Source: DATAFF01 sp036257595 (GTDB lineage: Bacteria; Pseudomonadota; Alphaproteobacteria; Rhizobiales; Aestuariivirgaceae). From it: 33,363 bases of DNA. Positions 1-7,925 of this stretch are shown here, in pieces. The first letter of the stretch is position 1. The number at the start of each line of letters is the position of its first letter. The notes beneath the pieces are model-generated. The model was given only the letters and a program-made list of their open reading frames with translations, was not told the DNA's origin and did no database searches. The stretch is from assembly GCA_036257595.1 (NCBI GenBank), contig DATAFF010000140.1, forward strand, positions 1 to 33,363. The letters run 5' to 3'. A program made the translations under genes and the position numbers.

Positions 1-733
1 GGTCCAGCTCCTCAATCCCGGCAAAGGCGGTCCGCAACGCCCTCGACCAGTCGCTCGAGAGCTTCCCGAAGTACGGGTCGTCCCTGCCGATGCGCCGCTG
101 GCCATCGGCCGTCAAGGAGTCGCGCTGATAGAGCATGAGATCGATGGGCAGGCCGACCGAGAGATTGGACCGGAGCGTCGAATCGAAAGACAGCAGCACG
201 AGCTTGCCGGCCTGTCCGAGCGACATGGACTGGACCGCGACGCGGTCGAGGATCGGCTTGCCGTATTTGGTCTCGCCGACCTGGAGAAATGGCGTGTCCT
301 CTGTCGCCTCGATGAAATTTCCCGCGGCATAGATCAGGAACAACCGCGGGCGCTCCTTGCCGATCTGACCGCCAAGCAGCAATGTCGCCGAGAACTCGCC
401 ATTCGCCGCCGTCAGCGCCTCGCCATCGACCGACCGGATGTCGCGCAGCGCCGTACCGACCACCCGCGCTGCCTGAAACATGTTCGGTGCGCTGAAGAGA
501 TTGGCACGCGCGTCCTTGCGGCGGTTGGCCTGCGCCTCTTCGCTGAGCAGGGCGACCACCGCCTGGGTGACGGCGAGGTTGCCGGCGGTGACCAGCATGA
601 TGACGCGCTCCCCCTTGCGTTCCCACACATGCAGCTTCTTGAAGGTGGCGACGTTGTCGACTCCGGCATTGGTGCGGGTATCGGCGGCCAGAACGAGCCC
701 CCCTTCCAGCACCATCCCCACGCCATAGGTCAT
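1..733 (-). CDS. Anbu-type proteasome-homologue peptidase (3' end off window)
   Basis: The 244 visible codons read as a proteasome beta-fold peptidase of the Anbu (ancestral beta subunit) type. The protein begins Met-Thr-Tyr-Gly, so removing Met would expose Thr1 as the nucleophile. Counting from that Thr, Asp17 falls in the AADTR motif and lysines follow at 31-32, matching the Thr/Asp/Lys catalytic set of the fold. Later family-like segments are VTAGNLAVTQ, SAPNMFQAAR and RRIGRDDPYFGKLS. The ATG (731-733) overlaps the stop of the transglutaminase-like gene in an ATGA arrangement, so the two are probably translationally coupled. Only a few C-terminal residues should lie outside the window. 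Anbu is known to form open-ring assemblies, but its physiological substrates are unclear. Identification rests on motifs plus the diagnostic gene neighbourhood. Confidence 0.9.
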   Translation of the reverse strand, partial: MTYGVGMVLEGGLVLAADTRTNAGVDNVATFKKLHVWERKGERVIMLVTAGNLAVTQAVVALLSEEAQANRRKDARANLFSAPNMFQAARVVGTALRDIRSVDGEALTAANGEFSATLLLGGQIGKERPRLFLIYAAGNFIEATEDTPFLQVGETKYGKPILDRVAVQSMSLGQAGKLVLLSFDSTLRSNLSVGLPIDLMLYQRDSLTADGQRRIGRDDPYFGKLSSDWSRALRTAFAGIEELD

Positions 734-1536
734 TGCTGCTGCGCCTCCATCACCTCGACCTCCACCGCGAGCCTCTCGCTATCGCCGCCGCGCCGGGTTC
801 CAGCAACCGGCGTGACGCTCCGGGCATCGAGCCCGGCGCAGAGACGCACATAGCGATCGGTAGGGCATACCCGGTTGGCGCAGTCAAATCCCACCCAGCC
901 GAGGCCCGGTACCAGCGACTCGGCCCACCCATGCCCGGCCTCGGCGAAGTCGTTGCCCTCCAGCAACAGATAGCCCGAGACATAGCGGCTGGGCACGCCG
1001 CAATGGCGCGCCGCGGTGATGAAGACATGGGCGTGGTCCTGGCAGACGCCGCGGCCGCCGGCCAGCGCCTCGCCGGCGGTGGTATGGGCATGGGTGACGC
1101 CGGTCTCGTAATCGATCCGGTCGCGCACCAGATTCATGAGGCCGTGCAGGAGCTCGAGGCCGGCGAGCCCGTCAAGCGCCTGTGTCAGCGCGACGATCGC
1201 TGCATTGGCCTCGGTGGCCGGCGTTTGCCGCAGATAGAGCGCATCGGGCACCGGTCCCGGGACATGGGGCAGGACGCCCGCCCGATCCTCGGTCATCACC
1301 GTCCCGCGCGCGATGATCCTGACCTCTTCATGCAACCCCGATTGGCTGATGAGATGGGTCTGATTGCCGAAGCAGTCCACATAGCTCAGTGCCTGCTCGA
1401 CGCCCGGCGCCTCGATGGCCCATGACATCACTTTCTGCGCTGCCGTATCGCTCGGCGTCAGGTGCAACCGCTGCAGCGAATAGCTGACGGGCCTGTTATA
1501 GAGATAACGCGTCTGATGCCGGATTCCGATCAGCAC
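730..1536 (-). CDS. Transglutaminase-like cysteine protease family protein
   Basis: A 268-residue protein with an N-terminal bacterial transglutaminase-associated domain (about 1-90) and a transglutaminase-like core (about 110-230). The Cys-His-Asp triad is visible: C165 in GRGVCQDHAH, H202 in GHGWAE and D218 in GFDCAN. It begins with GTG, preceded by GAGAGGA at good spacing. The family is papain-like and can cleave or form amide and isopeptide bonds; the substrate is unknown. It is the third gene of an operon with ATP-grasp, alpha-E and Anbu genes, lying 9 bp after alpha-E and overlapping Anbu by 4 bp. The co-occurrence suggests the enzyme processes a peptide or tag made by the ATP-grasp protein; that is inference. 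Confidence 0.9.
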   Translation of the reverse strand: MLIGIRHQTRYLYNRPVSYSLQRLHLTPSDTAAQKVMSWAIEAPGVEQALSYVDCFGNQTHLISQSGLHEEVRIIARGTVMTEDRAGVLPHVPGPVPDALYLRQTPATEANAAIVALTQALDGLAGLELLHGLMNLVRDRIDYETGVTHAHTTAGEALAGGRGVCQDHAHVFITAARHCGVPSRYVSGYLLLEGNDFAEAGHGWAESLVPGLGWVGFDCANRVCPTDRYVRLCAGLDARSVTPVAGTRRGGDSERLAVEVEVMEAQQQ

Positions 1537-1545
1537 GGGGTCCTC

Positions 1546-2520
1546 TCATGGGAAGTTGTAATCGGCGGCGATGCGGATCGAAAGCGCATTGTTCTGCTGC
1601 ATGAAGCGACCGAGATATTCGTGGAGACCCGATCGGAAGATCAACGACATGTCGTTGCCGGCGAGCTCGGCAGCAATGGCGGCGGCCGCCTCATGGCAGG
1701 GACGGCGCTCGCCATAATTCTCGTACAGCCCGTCCAGCGCCTCGGTGACCCGCCGATAGCAGAACAGCAGCGAGCGCGGCATCTCCTCGCGCAGCATCAG
1801 GAACTCGGCAATGCGGAACGGCGTGTGGCCGCTGTCGCGATAGAGCCACCGATAGGCACGTTTCGCCGACACCGAGCGTAGGATCTGGGCCCATTGTTGG
1901 ATGTCGGTCTCGCCGCCCACCGACACGCTGTCCGGCAGCAGCAGATAATATTTCACATCCATGATGCGTGCCGTGGAATCGGCCCGCTCGATGAAGGTGC
2001 CGAGCTGGCTGAAGAAGAACGTGTCCTTGCGGAGCATGGTCGACACCATGGCGCCACGAAACAGCATCGAGCGCTGGCGGACCCATTCGAGAAATCCCGG
2101 CAGGCGAAAGGTTTCGATCTCGTCCGGCCTGACGCGTGAGAGATCGTTCCAGGTCGTGTTCAGCGCTTCCCAGACGTCTCGCGTCAAGGCCGTGCGGACG
2201 GCGCGCGCATTGTTGCGCGCGGTGCTGATCGAGGAGCGGATGCTCCCGGGATTGCTCTCGTCGAACAGGAGATGCTGGATCACCTTGCTGCCGGCAATCT
2301 CGCCATATTGGGCAACATAGCTCTGCTCGCAGCCGCAGCTCTGGAGTGTCGAGCGCCATTCGTCGCGGTGGCCTTCGCTGGCCCGCGGCATCAGCGAGAT
2401 GCGATACCCGACCTCGGCAAGACGGGCCATGTTCTCGGCCCGCTCGACATAGCGTGACATCCAGTAGAGCGCTGCCGCCGAGCGGCCGAGCAGGATCTGG
2501 TCTAGTCTTCCAGAACCCAT
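1546..2520 (-). CDS. Alpha-E domain-containing protein
   Basis: A 324-residue, largely helical protein with the conserved alpha-E N-terminus (LLGRSAAALYWMSRYVERAENMARL region, about residues 10-35) and the typical downstream segments FNTTWNDL-like, FFFSQLGTFIERADSTARIMDVKYYLLLP and SVSAKRAYRWLYR. The family has no established catalytic activity and nearly always sits beside a circularly permuted ATP-grasp gene, so it is thought to act with it. The ATG lies inside the end of the ATP-grasp gene (19-bp overlap), with AAGGA just upstream, supporting coupling. Order on the minus strand is ATP-grasp, alpha-E, transglutaminase-like, Anbu. Family assignment is strong; molecular role unknown. Confidence 0.9.
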   Translation of the reverse strand: MGSGRLDQILLGRSAAALYWMSRYVERAENMARLAEVGYRISLMPRASEGHRDEWRSTLQSCGCEQSYVAQYGEIAGSKVIQHLLFDESNPGSIRSSISTARNNARAVRTALTRDVWEALNTTWNDLSRVRPDEIETFRLPGFLEWVRQRSMLFRGAMVSTMLRKDTFFFSQLGTFIERADSTARIMDVKYYLLLPDSVSVGGETDIQQWAQILRSVSAKRAYRWLYRDSGHTPFRIAEFLMLREEMPRSLLFCYRRVTEALDGLYENYGERRPCHEAAAAIAAELAGNDMSLIFRSGLHEYLGRFMQQNNALSIRIAADYNFP

Positions 2521-3917
2521 GTGTCCTTGGTCCCGCCACCCTGGCTGGAATTGACGACCAGAGAGCCCTTCTTCAGGGCGACCCGGGTGAATCCTCCCTT
2601 GGTGATGCGCACGCGATCGCCGGTCAGCACGAAGGGACGAAGATCGACATGGCGCGGCGCGACGCCGTTCGGGGTGAGCGTCGGCGCGGTCGACAGATTA
2701 AGCGTGGGTTGCGCAATGTACTTCGCCGGCGATGCTTCGAGCTTCTTGCGGAACTCGGCGATCTGTGCCCGCGTCGAGCTCGGCCCGACCAGCATGCCAT
2801 ATCCGCCAGAGCCATGGACTTCCTTGACCACGAGCTCGGGCAGATGCTGCAGCACATAGCCGAGATCGTCGGCGTCGGAGCACCGCCAGGTCGGCACGTT
2901 CGACAGCATCGGCCGCTCGCCGGTGTAGAATTCGATGATTTCCGGCATGTAGGCGTAGATGCTCTTGTCGTCGGCGATCCCCGTTCCCGGTGCATTCACC
3001 AGATTGACTCGGCCGGCGCGATAGACGTCGAACAGCCCGGGCACGCCGAGCGACGAGTCGGCCCGGAAGGTGAGGGGATCCAGAAAGGCATCGTCGATCC
3101 GGCGGTAGATCACATCGACCCGCTTGGGTGCTTGCGTGGTGCGCATATAGCACCAGCCATCCTCGACGAAGAGATCGCTGCCCTCGCAAAGCTCGACACC
3201 CATCTCGTCGGCAAGAAAGGCATGTTCGTAATAGGCGGAATTGTAGATGCCGGGGGTGAGCACCGCCAGCGTCGGCTCGTCGGCGGTGGGCGGCGCGACC
3301 GAGGTCAGCGTCTTCTGAAGCATGTCCGGGTAGTTTTCGATTGGCGCGACCCGGTGCTTGGCGAACAGCTCCGGAAACAGGAACATCATCGCCTCGCGGC
3401 CCTCCAGCATGTAGGAGACGCCGGAAGGCGTGCGGCAATTGTCCTCCAGCACGAAATAGTCGCACTCGCCGACCCGCACGATGTCGATGCCGATGACATG
3501 CGCATAGACGTTGCGCGGCGGGTTGACGCCGATCATCTCCGGCACGAAGGCCTCGTTCTGCAGGACGAGCTGTGCCGGAATGCGCTTGGCCCGCAGAATC
3601 TCCTGCCGGTGATAGACATCATGGATGAAGGCATTGAGAGCGCGCACCCGCTGCTCGATGCCGGCAGCCAGGCGCCGCCATTCCGTCGCTGCAAACAACC
3701 GGGGGATGATGTCGAAGGGAATCAACCGCTCATTGGTCTCGACCCCGCCATAGACCGCGAAGGTGATGCCGCTCCTGCGGAAGATCGCCTCGGCTTCCTT
3801 CTGGTTGCGCACCAGATCGGCGCGCGACAGGCCGTTCAGCCAGGTGGCGACCTCGGCGTAATGGCCCCGGATGTTGCCGTCCGGCAGCGTCATCTCGTCA
3901 ACAATGCCCTTCGTCAC
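2502..3917 (-). CDS. Circularly permuted ATP-grasp family protein
   Basis: A 471-residue protein matching the circularly permuted ATP-grasp type 2 family. Recognisable blocks are IFRRSGITFAVYG near residue 50, PFDIIPR, HDVYHRQEILRAKRIPAQLV, the cluster DYFVLEDNCRTPSGVSYMLE, LTPGIYNSAYYEHAFLADEMG, and the C-terminal VVKEVHGSGGYGMLVGP and RPFVLTGDRVRITKGGFTRVA. ATP-grasp enzymes use ATP to join a carboxylate to an amine via acylphosphate, so a peptide-like ligation is plausible; the substrate is unknown. It begins with GTG at 3917; the next Met (3893) would cut off conserved N-terminal residues. It is the first gene of the Anbu operon and is divergent from the CPBP protease, so the promoter should lie in 3918-4040. 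Confidence 0.92.
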   Translation of the reverse strand: MTKGIVDEMTLPDGNIRGHYAEVATWLNGLSRADLVRNQKEAEAIFRRSGITFAVYGGVETNERLIPFDIIPRLFAATEWRRLAAGIEQRVRALNAFIHDVYHRQEILRAKRIPAQLVLQNEAFVPEMIGVNPPRNVYAHVIGIDIVRVGECDYFVLEDNCRTPSGVSYMLEGREAMMFLFPELFAKHRVAPIENYPDMLQKTLTSVAPPTADEPTLAVLTPGIYNSAYYEHAFLADEMGVELCEGSDLFVEDGWCYMRTTQAPKRVDVIYRRIDDAFLDPLTFRADSSLGVPGLFDVYRAGRVNLVNAPGTGIADDKSIYAYMPEIIEFYTGERPMLSNVPTWRCSDADDLGYVLQHLPELVVKEVHGSGGYGMLVGPSSTRAQIAEFRKKLEASPAKYIAQPTLNLSTAPTLTPNGVAPRHVDLRPFVLTGDRVRITKGGFTRVALKKGSLVVNSSQGGGTKDTWVLED

Positions 3918-4040
3918 GGCATTTCCCGGTGGTTGAGCAGGGGCCCGAGCTCCATGGTGACAAACCGGACCCGCTCGATCAATCCATTCCCTACATGTGA
4001 GCGCGATGCAGACAACCGAAAGAACGAGTAGGCTGTCGGA

Positions 4041-4889
4041 GTGATCAGACCGTATGAATATCGCCCGGCGTGGTTTTATGTCATGGCCTATGCCGGCAGC
4101 TGGCTGCCATGGTTTCTCGGTCTGTATCTCGGATCGCAGCCAACATTTGCCCGTTACGCGCCGCTGCTCAATTTCATCGGCCTCTTCGGGCCGATCGGCG
4201 CGAGCAGCGTCCTGATCCTGACCTCAGGCAACGTGCCGCTGCAAAGCGACTTCAAGGACAGATTGCTCGACCTGCGGCGAATTCGGCCACTCCTTGCCCT
4301 GCTTGCAGTGGTGTTGCCTTTCGCGGTCATCGGCCTGTCCATTCTCATGTCCTTGTGGTTCGGACAGTCGACCGATCAGCTCCGATTCGTTGACGGCAGC
4401 ACGATCATCCCGCTGATCGTCCTCGGGCTGATCCTCGCACCCATCTACGAGGAGACCGGCTGGCATGGCTACGGCGTCGACAGCCTGCGCGCCAGGAACG
4501 GCGTGATGCCGGCAACGCTCCAGTTTGCCGTCCTGTGGTGCGCCTGGCATGCGCCGTTGGTGCTCATTCCCGGCACCTATCAGCACGGGCTCGCCATCAT
4601 GGACAACAAGATCTTCGTCGCGAACTTCTTTGTCAGCATCATCCCGGTGGCGTTTGTTGCCAATTGGTTCTACTACCGGAACGACCGCTCGATCGCCGCC
4701 TCGATCCTGCTGCATTCCATGCTGAACGCCGCCTCGATCCTGATCGATGCCGGTCAGGTTGCCAAATGCATTGCAACGCTCCTCTATTCGGCGATCGCCG
4801 CCGCGCTGGTCATCGGCGATCAAAGCCTGTTCGCCCAGGGTCAGCGCAATTTCGTGAGCACCCGGTCACCAGCACCCGAAGGTCACTGA
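4041..4889 (+). CDS. CPBP family intramembrane glutamic endopeptidase
   Basis: A 282-residue multi-pass membrane protein of the CPBP/Abi (CAAX protease and bacteriocin-processing) family. Hydrophobic helices fall near residues 12-30, 44-61, 82-107, 121-136, 155-176, 192-212 and 240-256. The catalytic motifs are all present: E137-E138 with R150 in EETGWHGYGVDSLR, H170 in CAWHAP, and H225 with N229 in LLHSMLNAAS. These membrane proteases cleave prenylated or otherwise membrane-embedded substrates; the target here is unknown. The start is GTG with only a weak upstream purine stretch (CGGA). The stop overlaps the end of the convergent small secreted-protein gene by 7 bp. It may be monocistronic. 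Confidence 0.88.
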   Translation: MIRPYEYRPAWFYVMAYAGSWLPWFLGLYLGSQPTFARYAPLLNFIGLFGPIGASSVLILTSGNVPLQSDFKDRLLDLRRIRPLLALLAVVLPFAVIGLSILMSLWFGQSTDQLRFVDGSTIIPLIVLGLILAPIYEETGWHGYGVDSLRARNGVMPATLQFAVLWCAWHAPLVLIPGTYQHGLAIMDNKIFVANFFVSIIPVAFVANWFYYRNDRSIAASILLHSMLNAASILIDAGQVAKCIATLLYSAIAAALVIGDQSLFAQGQRNFVSTRSPAPEGH

Positions 4890-5218
4890 CTCGGCACTGG
4901 ACCCTCCAAGGTCACCACGTCGCCGCGCCGGCTGATGACGATGGTCGGCGGCGCCGAGTGGTCGTCGACGCCACCCGAAAGGACGACCTCCTGCGCCGGA
5001 GCGAGCACCGTCTCGATCCGGATGGGCCGCGGGTTCTCCTCGCTTGCGAGGGTGACCACCACGCGATACCCGCGCGGCTCGACGTTGTAATAGGCTGTGC
5101 CGCTGAATGAGCCGAAGCGAACCGCGATGGCCGCCGGGGCCCGGAGCTCTTCGGCCGAAGCGACCGAGCCGCCGGCGAGCAGGGCGGCAGCGCAGATGAT
5201 GTGAAGCAGCAGGCGCAT
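4883..5218 (-). CDS. Small secreted protein of unknown function
   Basis: A 111-residue protein with a clear Sec signal peptide (MRLLLHIICAAALLAGGSVASAEE; likely cleavage near residue 22). The mature part of about 90 residues is rich in beta-forming stretches (YRVVVTLAS, ETVLAPAQEVVLSG, TIVISRRGDVVTLEGPV) and has no cysteines. I do not recognise a family. It overlaps the convergent CPBP gene by 7 bp. Its ribosome-binding GGAG lies in the loop of a short inverted repeat directly upstream (5221-5246), which could limit translation. Signal peptide, codon pattern and ribosome-binding site support a real gene. Confidence 0.7.
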   Translation of the reverse strand: MRLLLHIICAAALLAGGSVASAEELRAPAAIAVRFGSFSGTAYYNVEPRGYRVVVTLASEENPRPIRIETVLAPAQEVVLSGGVDDHSAPPTIVISRRGDVVTLEGPVPSQ

Positions 5219-5220
5219 AT

Positions 5221-5246
5221 CCAGGTCTCCGCTGTTGTTGACCTGG
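5221..5246 (-). promoter_or_regulatory. Inverted repeat enclosing a Shine-Dalgarno sequence
   Basis: CCAGGT (5221-5226) and ACCTGG (5241-5246) are perfect 6-bp complements separated by 14 nt. On the minus-strand transcript the loop contains GGAG, the likely ribosome-binding site of the small secreted-protein gene, and the stem ends two bases before its ATG. Folding could occlude initiation. The stem is short, so biological use is uncertain. Confidence 0.35.
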
Positions 5247-5332
5247 GCTTCCCCCGTGCCAGCGATCCGATCTCTCGGGATGCGTTGCGCTGCACAATCG
5301 AGAACTTACAAGCTATTCAGCCAATTGGAAGG

Positions 5333-5357
5333 GGCTTTGCTGCATTGCGGAAAAGCC
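5333..5357 (-). terminator. Possible weak terminator after the Gfo/Idh gene
   Basis: GGCTTT (5333-5338) and AAAGCC (5352-5357) form a 6-bp stem with a 13-nt loop about 20 bp beyond the stop of the minus-strand Gfo/Idh oxidoreductase gene. No long T-run follows, so this is a weak candidate. Confidence 0.3.
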
Positions 5358-5376
5358 GTTTGCCAGGAAGCTTGCG

Positions 5377-6378
5377 CTAGACCTCCTCGAAGCGGCCGCT
5401 CCTGCCGGCGCGAAAGACCGCATCGAGAACCCGCATGTTCTTGACCGAATCCTCCAGCGGAAACGGCAAGGCGCGACCATTGCGCACGGCATCGGCGAAA
5501 AGATCCCCCTGGAGCGTGTACTGGTTCACCACGTCGAATGTCTCGATGCGCGCCGAACGGTCGCCAAGCTCCGAGCCGTCATCGACGAAGATCCGGCATG
5601 CCCGGTCGGGCGGTGCGTTGAACGGGATCTCGATCTCGATTCGCCCGTCCGTCCCGAGGATCTGCATGCGTTGATAGGGGACGAGCTGGGTCGAGCAGAA
5701 GAACAGCGCCTGGCCGGTCGGAAACTGCAGCAGGGCACTGGTCAGCCGATCGGTCGCGAAATGCGGGTCGTGCTCGATCTGGCTTGCCACCCTGAGCGGC
5801 TCCGATTCGAACAGGAAGCGCGAGCCGACGATCGGGTAGCAGCCAATGTCATAGACCCCGCCGCCGCCGATATCGGCCTGATTGCGCACATTGGCCGGGT
5901 CGCGGTTCATATAGCTGAAGCTGCCCTGGACCACCCGCAGCGTGCCGATGGCGCCGCTCCTCACCAGCTCCCGCGCCCGGAGCCACTGCGGATGGCAGCG
6001 CACCATGAACGCTTCCTGGATCAGCTTGCCGGTCCGATCGCGCGCCGCGAGCAGGAGCCTTGCCTCTTCGGCGCTGAGGGCGATCGGCTTCTCGCAGAGC
6101 ACGTGCTTGCCCGCTTCTGCCGCGGCGATCGACAGCGGCACATGCAGGTGATTGGGCAGGGGATTGTAGACCGCCTCGATCTCGGGATCCTGCAGCAGCG
6201 CCTCATAGGACCCATGGGCCCGCGGGATCCCGAGCGCTTTGGCCGCCGCCTCGGCCCGGGCAAGATCGCGCGACGCGATGGCCACGATGCGGCAGTGCGC
6301 GCTCGTCTGCATCGCCGGGACCACCTTCTCCATGGCGATCCTGGCCGTGCCGATCACGCCGAAACGCACTGGTTCCAT
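5377..6378 (-). CDS. Gfo/Idh/MocA family NAD(P)-dependent oxidoreductase
   Basis: A 333-residue protein. The N-terminal Rossmann domain starts FGVIGTARIA (residues 6-15) and contains the family EKP motif (96-98, in VLCEKPIALSAEEA). The C-terminal GFO/IDH/MOCA alpha/beta domain includes GGGVYDIGCYPI and IEIPFNAPP. Members oxidise or reduce sugars, inositols and related polyols with NAD(P); the substrate cannot be read from sequence. The ATG follows a strong GGGAGGAAAGC site. It lies 42 bp downstream of the M24 hydrolase gene on the same strand, so the two probably form an operon. Confidence 0.9.
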   Translation of the reverse strand: MEPVRFGVIGTARIAMEKVVPAMQTSAHCRIVAIASRDLARAEAAAKALGIPRAHGSYEALLQDPEIEAVYNPLPNHLHVPLSIAAAEAGKHVLCEKPIALSAEEARLLLAARDRTGKLIQEAFMVRCHPQWLRARELVRSGAIGTLRVVQGSFSYMNRDPANVRNQADIGGGGVYDIGCYPIVGSRFLFESEPLRVASQIEHDPHFATDRLTSALLQFPTGQALFFCSTQLVPYQRMQILGTDGRIEIEIPFNAPPDRACRIFVDDGSELGDRSARIETFDVVNQYTLQGDLFADAVRNGRALPFPLEDSVKNMRVLDAVFRAGRSGRFEEV

Positions 6379-6420
6379 GCTTTCCTCCCTCGGGATTCGT
6401 GCCCTGGCCGGGGCAAGTGG

Positions 6421-7593
6421 TCACCTGATCACCGGCATCTCGCGTGGCGCGCGGGTGGTCAGCAGCCTGGCGCCGCTGTCGGTGATCTCGACATTCTCCT
6501 CATGCACGATCATCTTTCCGGGTTCGTACTCGATGCCGGGCTCGATGGTGAGCACCATGCCCGCTTCGATGACCGTACCGTCACCCGGCATATGGGATGG
6601 TGGCTCGGTGAGTTGCATGCCGAGCCCATGGCCGAGCCGGCCGACATTGTTGCCCACCGAGCCGGCGGCTTCGATGACCCGCGCCATCGCTTCGAACACC
6701 TGATCGGTGGTCGCGCCCGGCACCGCCGCTTTGAGCCCCGCTTCGGTCGCCTGCCACATCGCCTCATGCGCCCGCTTGGCGCCATCGGAAATGGCGCCGA
6801 CCGCATAGTTGCGATCGAAGTCGCACCAATAGCCATCGAAGGTCGATCCGGTATCGAAGAACAGCACGTCGCCCTCCTGGAGCAACCGATCATGCGGTCC
6901 ACAGACGATCTGCGACACGCCGCCGGGTCCGGCAATCCCCGGCAGGAACGGCGTTGAATCGGCACCGAGCCGGGCAAGCTCGATCCTGAGCTTGCGACAA
7001 GCGTCTCTTTCGCTGTCGCTGCCCGTGACCAGCTCCGGCACCGCCGCATAGGCTTGGGCGGCGATCTGGCAGATATGCTCGACATGGGCGATCTCGGCCG
7101 GCGTCTTCACCATGCGGATCTTCCAGATGCATGGCGAGCCATTGTCGAGCGCCAAACCCTGAACCCGGTTGCGCAGCGCCAGGAACTGCATGACAGGCAT
7201 GCGCAGGCTGTGCTCGCGGCCAAGCTCGAACCCCACCCGGCCGAACCGCCGCGGCAGCTCGCCGAGGACGCTCGCGAGCAGCGAGGTGCCGTCATCCGCC
7301 GGTCGTGGCGACGGCCAGCTGCGAATGTCCTCGATCCAGGTGCTTGCCATCTCGGGCACGCCGATCTCCGGAATGACCGCGATCGGACGGCCGCTCGCCG
7401 GAACGACGATGAACCACGGGCGGGTCGGGCTCTCCCAGAACTGCGAGTCGAATCCCGAGAAGTAACGGACATTCGGCGGGGTCGAGAGCACCAGCGCATC
7501 GAATGTCTGCTCCGCCATGATGGCCTGAGCGCGTTCGGTGCGGCGGGCAAACTCGTCCGGGGTGAAGCCTCGCTTTGGCGTCGGATCGTTCAT
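6421..7593 (-). CDS. M24 family metallopeptidase (Xaa-Pro aminopeptidase-like)
   Basis: A 390-residue pita-bread-fold protein: an N-terminal creatinase-type domain (about 15-150) and a C-terminal M24 catalytic domain. All five dinuclear metal ligands are visible: D247 and D258 in FFDTGSTFDGYWCDFDRN, H322 in LGHGLGMQL, E351 in TIEPGIEY and E366 in HEENVEIT. Their retention argues for a true metal-dependent peptidase rather than metal-free creatinase, although substrates of this family are diverse. I chose the ATG at 7593 because AGGGAGCAGAGAC precedes it; an in-frame ATG at 7626 would add 11 residues without a good site. It is probably cotranscribed with the downstream Gfo/Idh oxidoreductase. 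Confidence 0.88.
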   Translation of the reverse strand: MNDPTPKRGFTPDEFARRTERAQAIMAEQTFDALVLSTPPNVRYFSGFDSQFWESPTRPWFIVVPASGRPIAVIPEIGVPEMASTWIEDIRSWPSPRPADDGTSLLASVLGELPRRFGRVGFELGREHSLRMPVMQFLALRNRVQGLALDNGSPCIWKIRMVKTPAEIAHVEHICQIAAQAYAAVPELVTGSDSERDACRKLRIELARLGADSTPFLPGIAGPGGVSQIVCGPHDRLLQEGDVLFFDTGSTFDGYWCDFDRNYAVGAISDGAKRAHEAMWQATEAGLKAAVPGATTDQVFEAMARVIEAAGSVGNNVGRLGHGLGMQLTEPPSHMPGDGTVIEAGMVLTIEPGIEYEPGKMIVHEENVEITDSGARLLTTRAPREMPVIR

Positions 7594-7676
7594 AGGCTGT
7601 CTCTGCTCCCTTTGACTGCCGTCCATAATATCGCAATCTGATCGCGCGCAAGATGAGGATGGTGCGGAGCACTGGG

Positions 7677-7774
7677 TGAGGGGCTTTTAGGCAGTAGGCA
7701 AATAGGCAGTCGGCAGTTGTGAAGTACTCAGTTCACGACCGACTGCCTAACGACGACTGCCTCCAAACCCCTCA
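7677..7774. repeat. Intergenic heptamer-type inverted repeat element, copy 1
   Basis: This 98-bp element has three nested complementary pairs: TGAGGGG (7677-7683) with CCCCTCA (7768-7774), AGGCAGT (7689-7695) with ACTGCCT (7756-7762), and TAGGCAGTCGG (7703-7713) with CCGACTGCCTA (7739-7749). The repeated unit resembles GGCAGTA. It would fold into a long interrupted hairpin. It fills most of the 308-bp gap between the M24 start (7593) and the annotated stop of the DUF882 gene (7902). The rest of that gap (7796-7901) appears to hold a displaced coding tail. A related element sits at 21941-22007. Confidence 0.75.
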
Positions 7775-7795
7775 TGCGGCGCCGTTTGGCCAGCA

Positions 7796-7925
7796 TCAAC
7801 GAATTGGCTGATCGGCGAGCGGGATCGGAACGACCACTGGCCGCTCGGGCGTCGGCCCGATGCTCATCCATCGCTCAGCGATCTTGGCCTTTGACCGGCG
7901 ATCAAGGAAAGCTTCGGCTTGGCTT
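7796..7925 (-). other. Displaced C-terminal tail of the DUF882 protein (apparent frameshift)
   Basis: Just past the stop of the DUF882 gene, the frame one base away continues as a plausible protein end: EAFLDRRSKAKIAERW, then MSIGPTPERPVVVPIPLADQPIR, stop at 7796-7798. The text is proline-rich, of ordinary composition and free of stops. The switch point lies between the run of CCG codons (about 7930-7950) and the TGA at 7902-7904. A single-base indel in the proline-codon tract, either a sequencing error or a real mutation, would join it to the main gene and give about 265 residues. Boundaries are approximate. Confidence 0.5.

Noticed and set aside
2346..4031. A 561-codon open frame on the plus strand across the ATP-grasp gene
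   Set aside because: It is antisense to a gene with clear ATP-grasp motifs. Its translation is His/Arg/Asp-rich with no recognisable domain, as expected of a shadow frame in GC-rich DNA.
6421..7593. Creatinase (creatine amidinohydrolase) for the M24 protein, given the ureohydrolases nearby
   Set aside because: All five metal ligands of metal-dependent M24 peptidases are retained, whereas creatinase has lost them. The gene is also not in the ureohydrolase operons.
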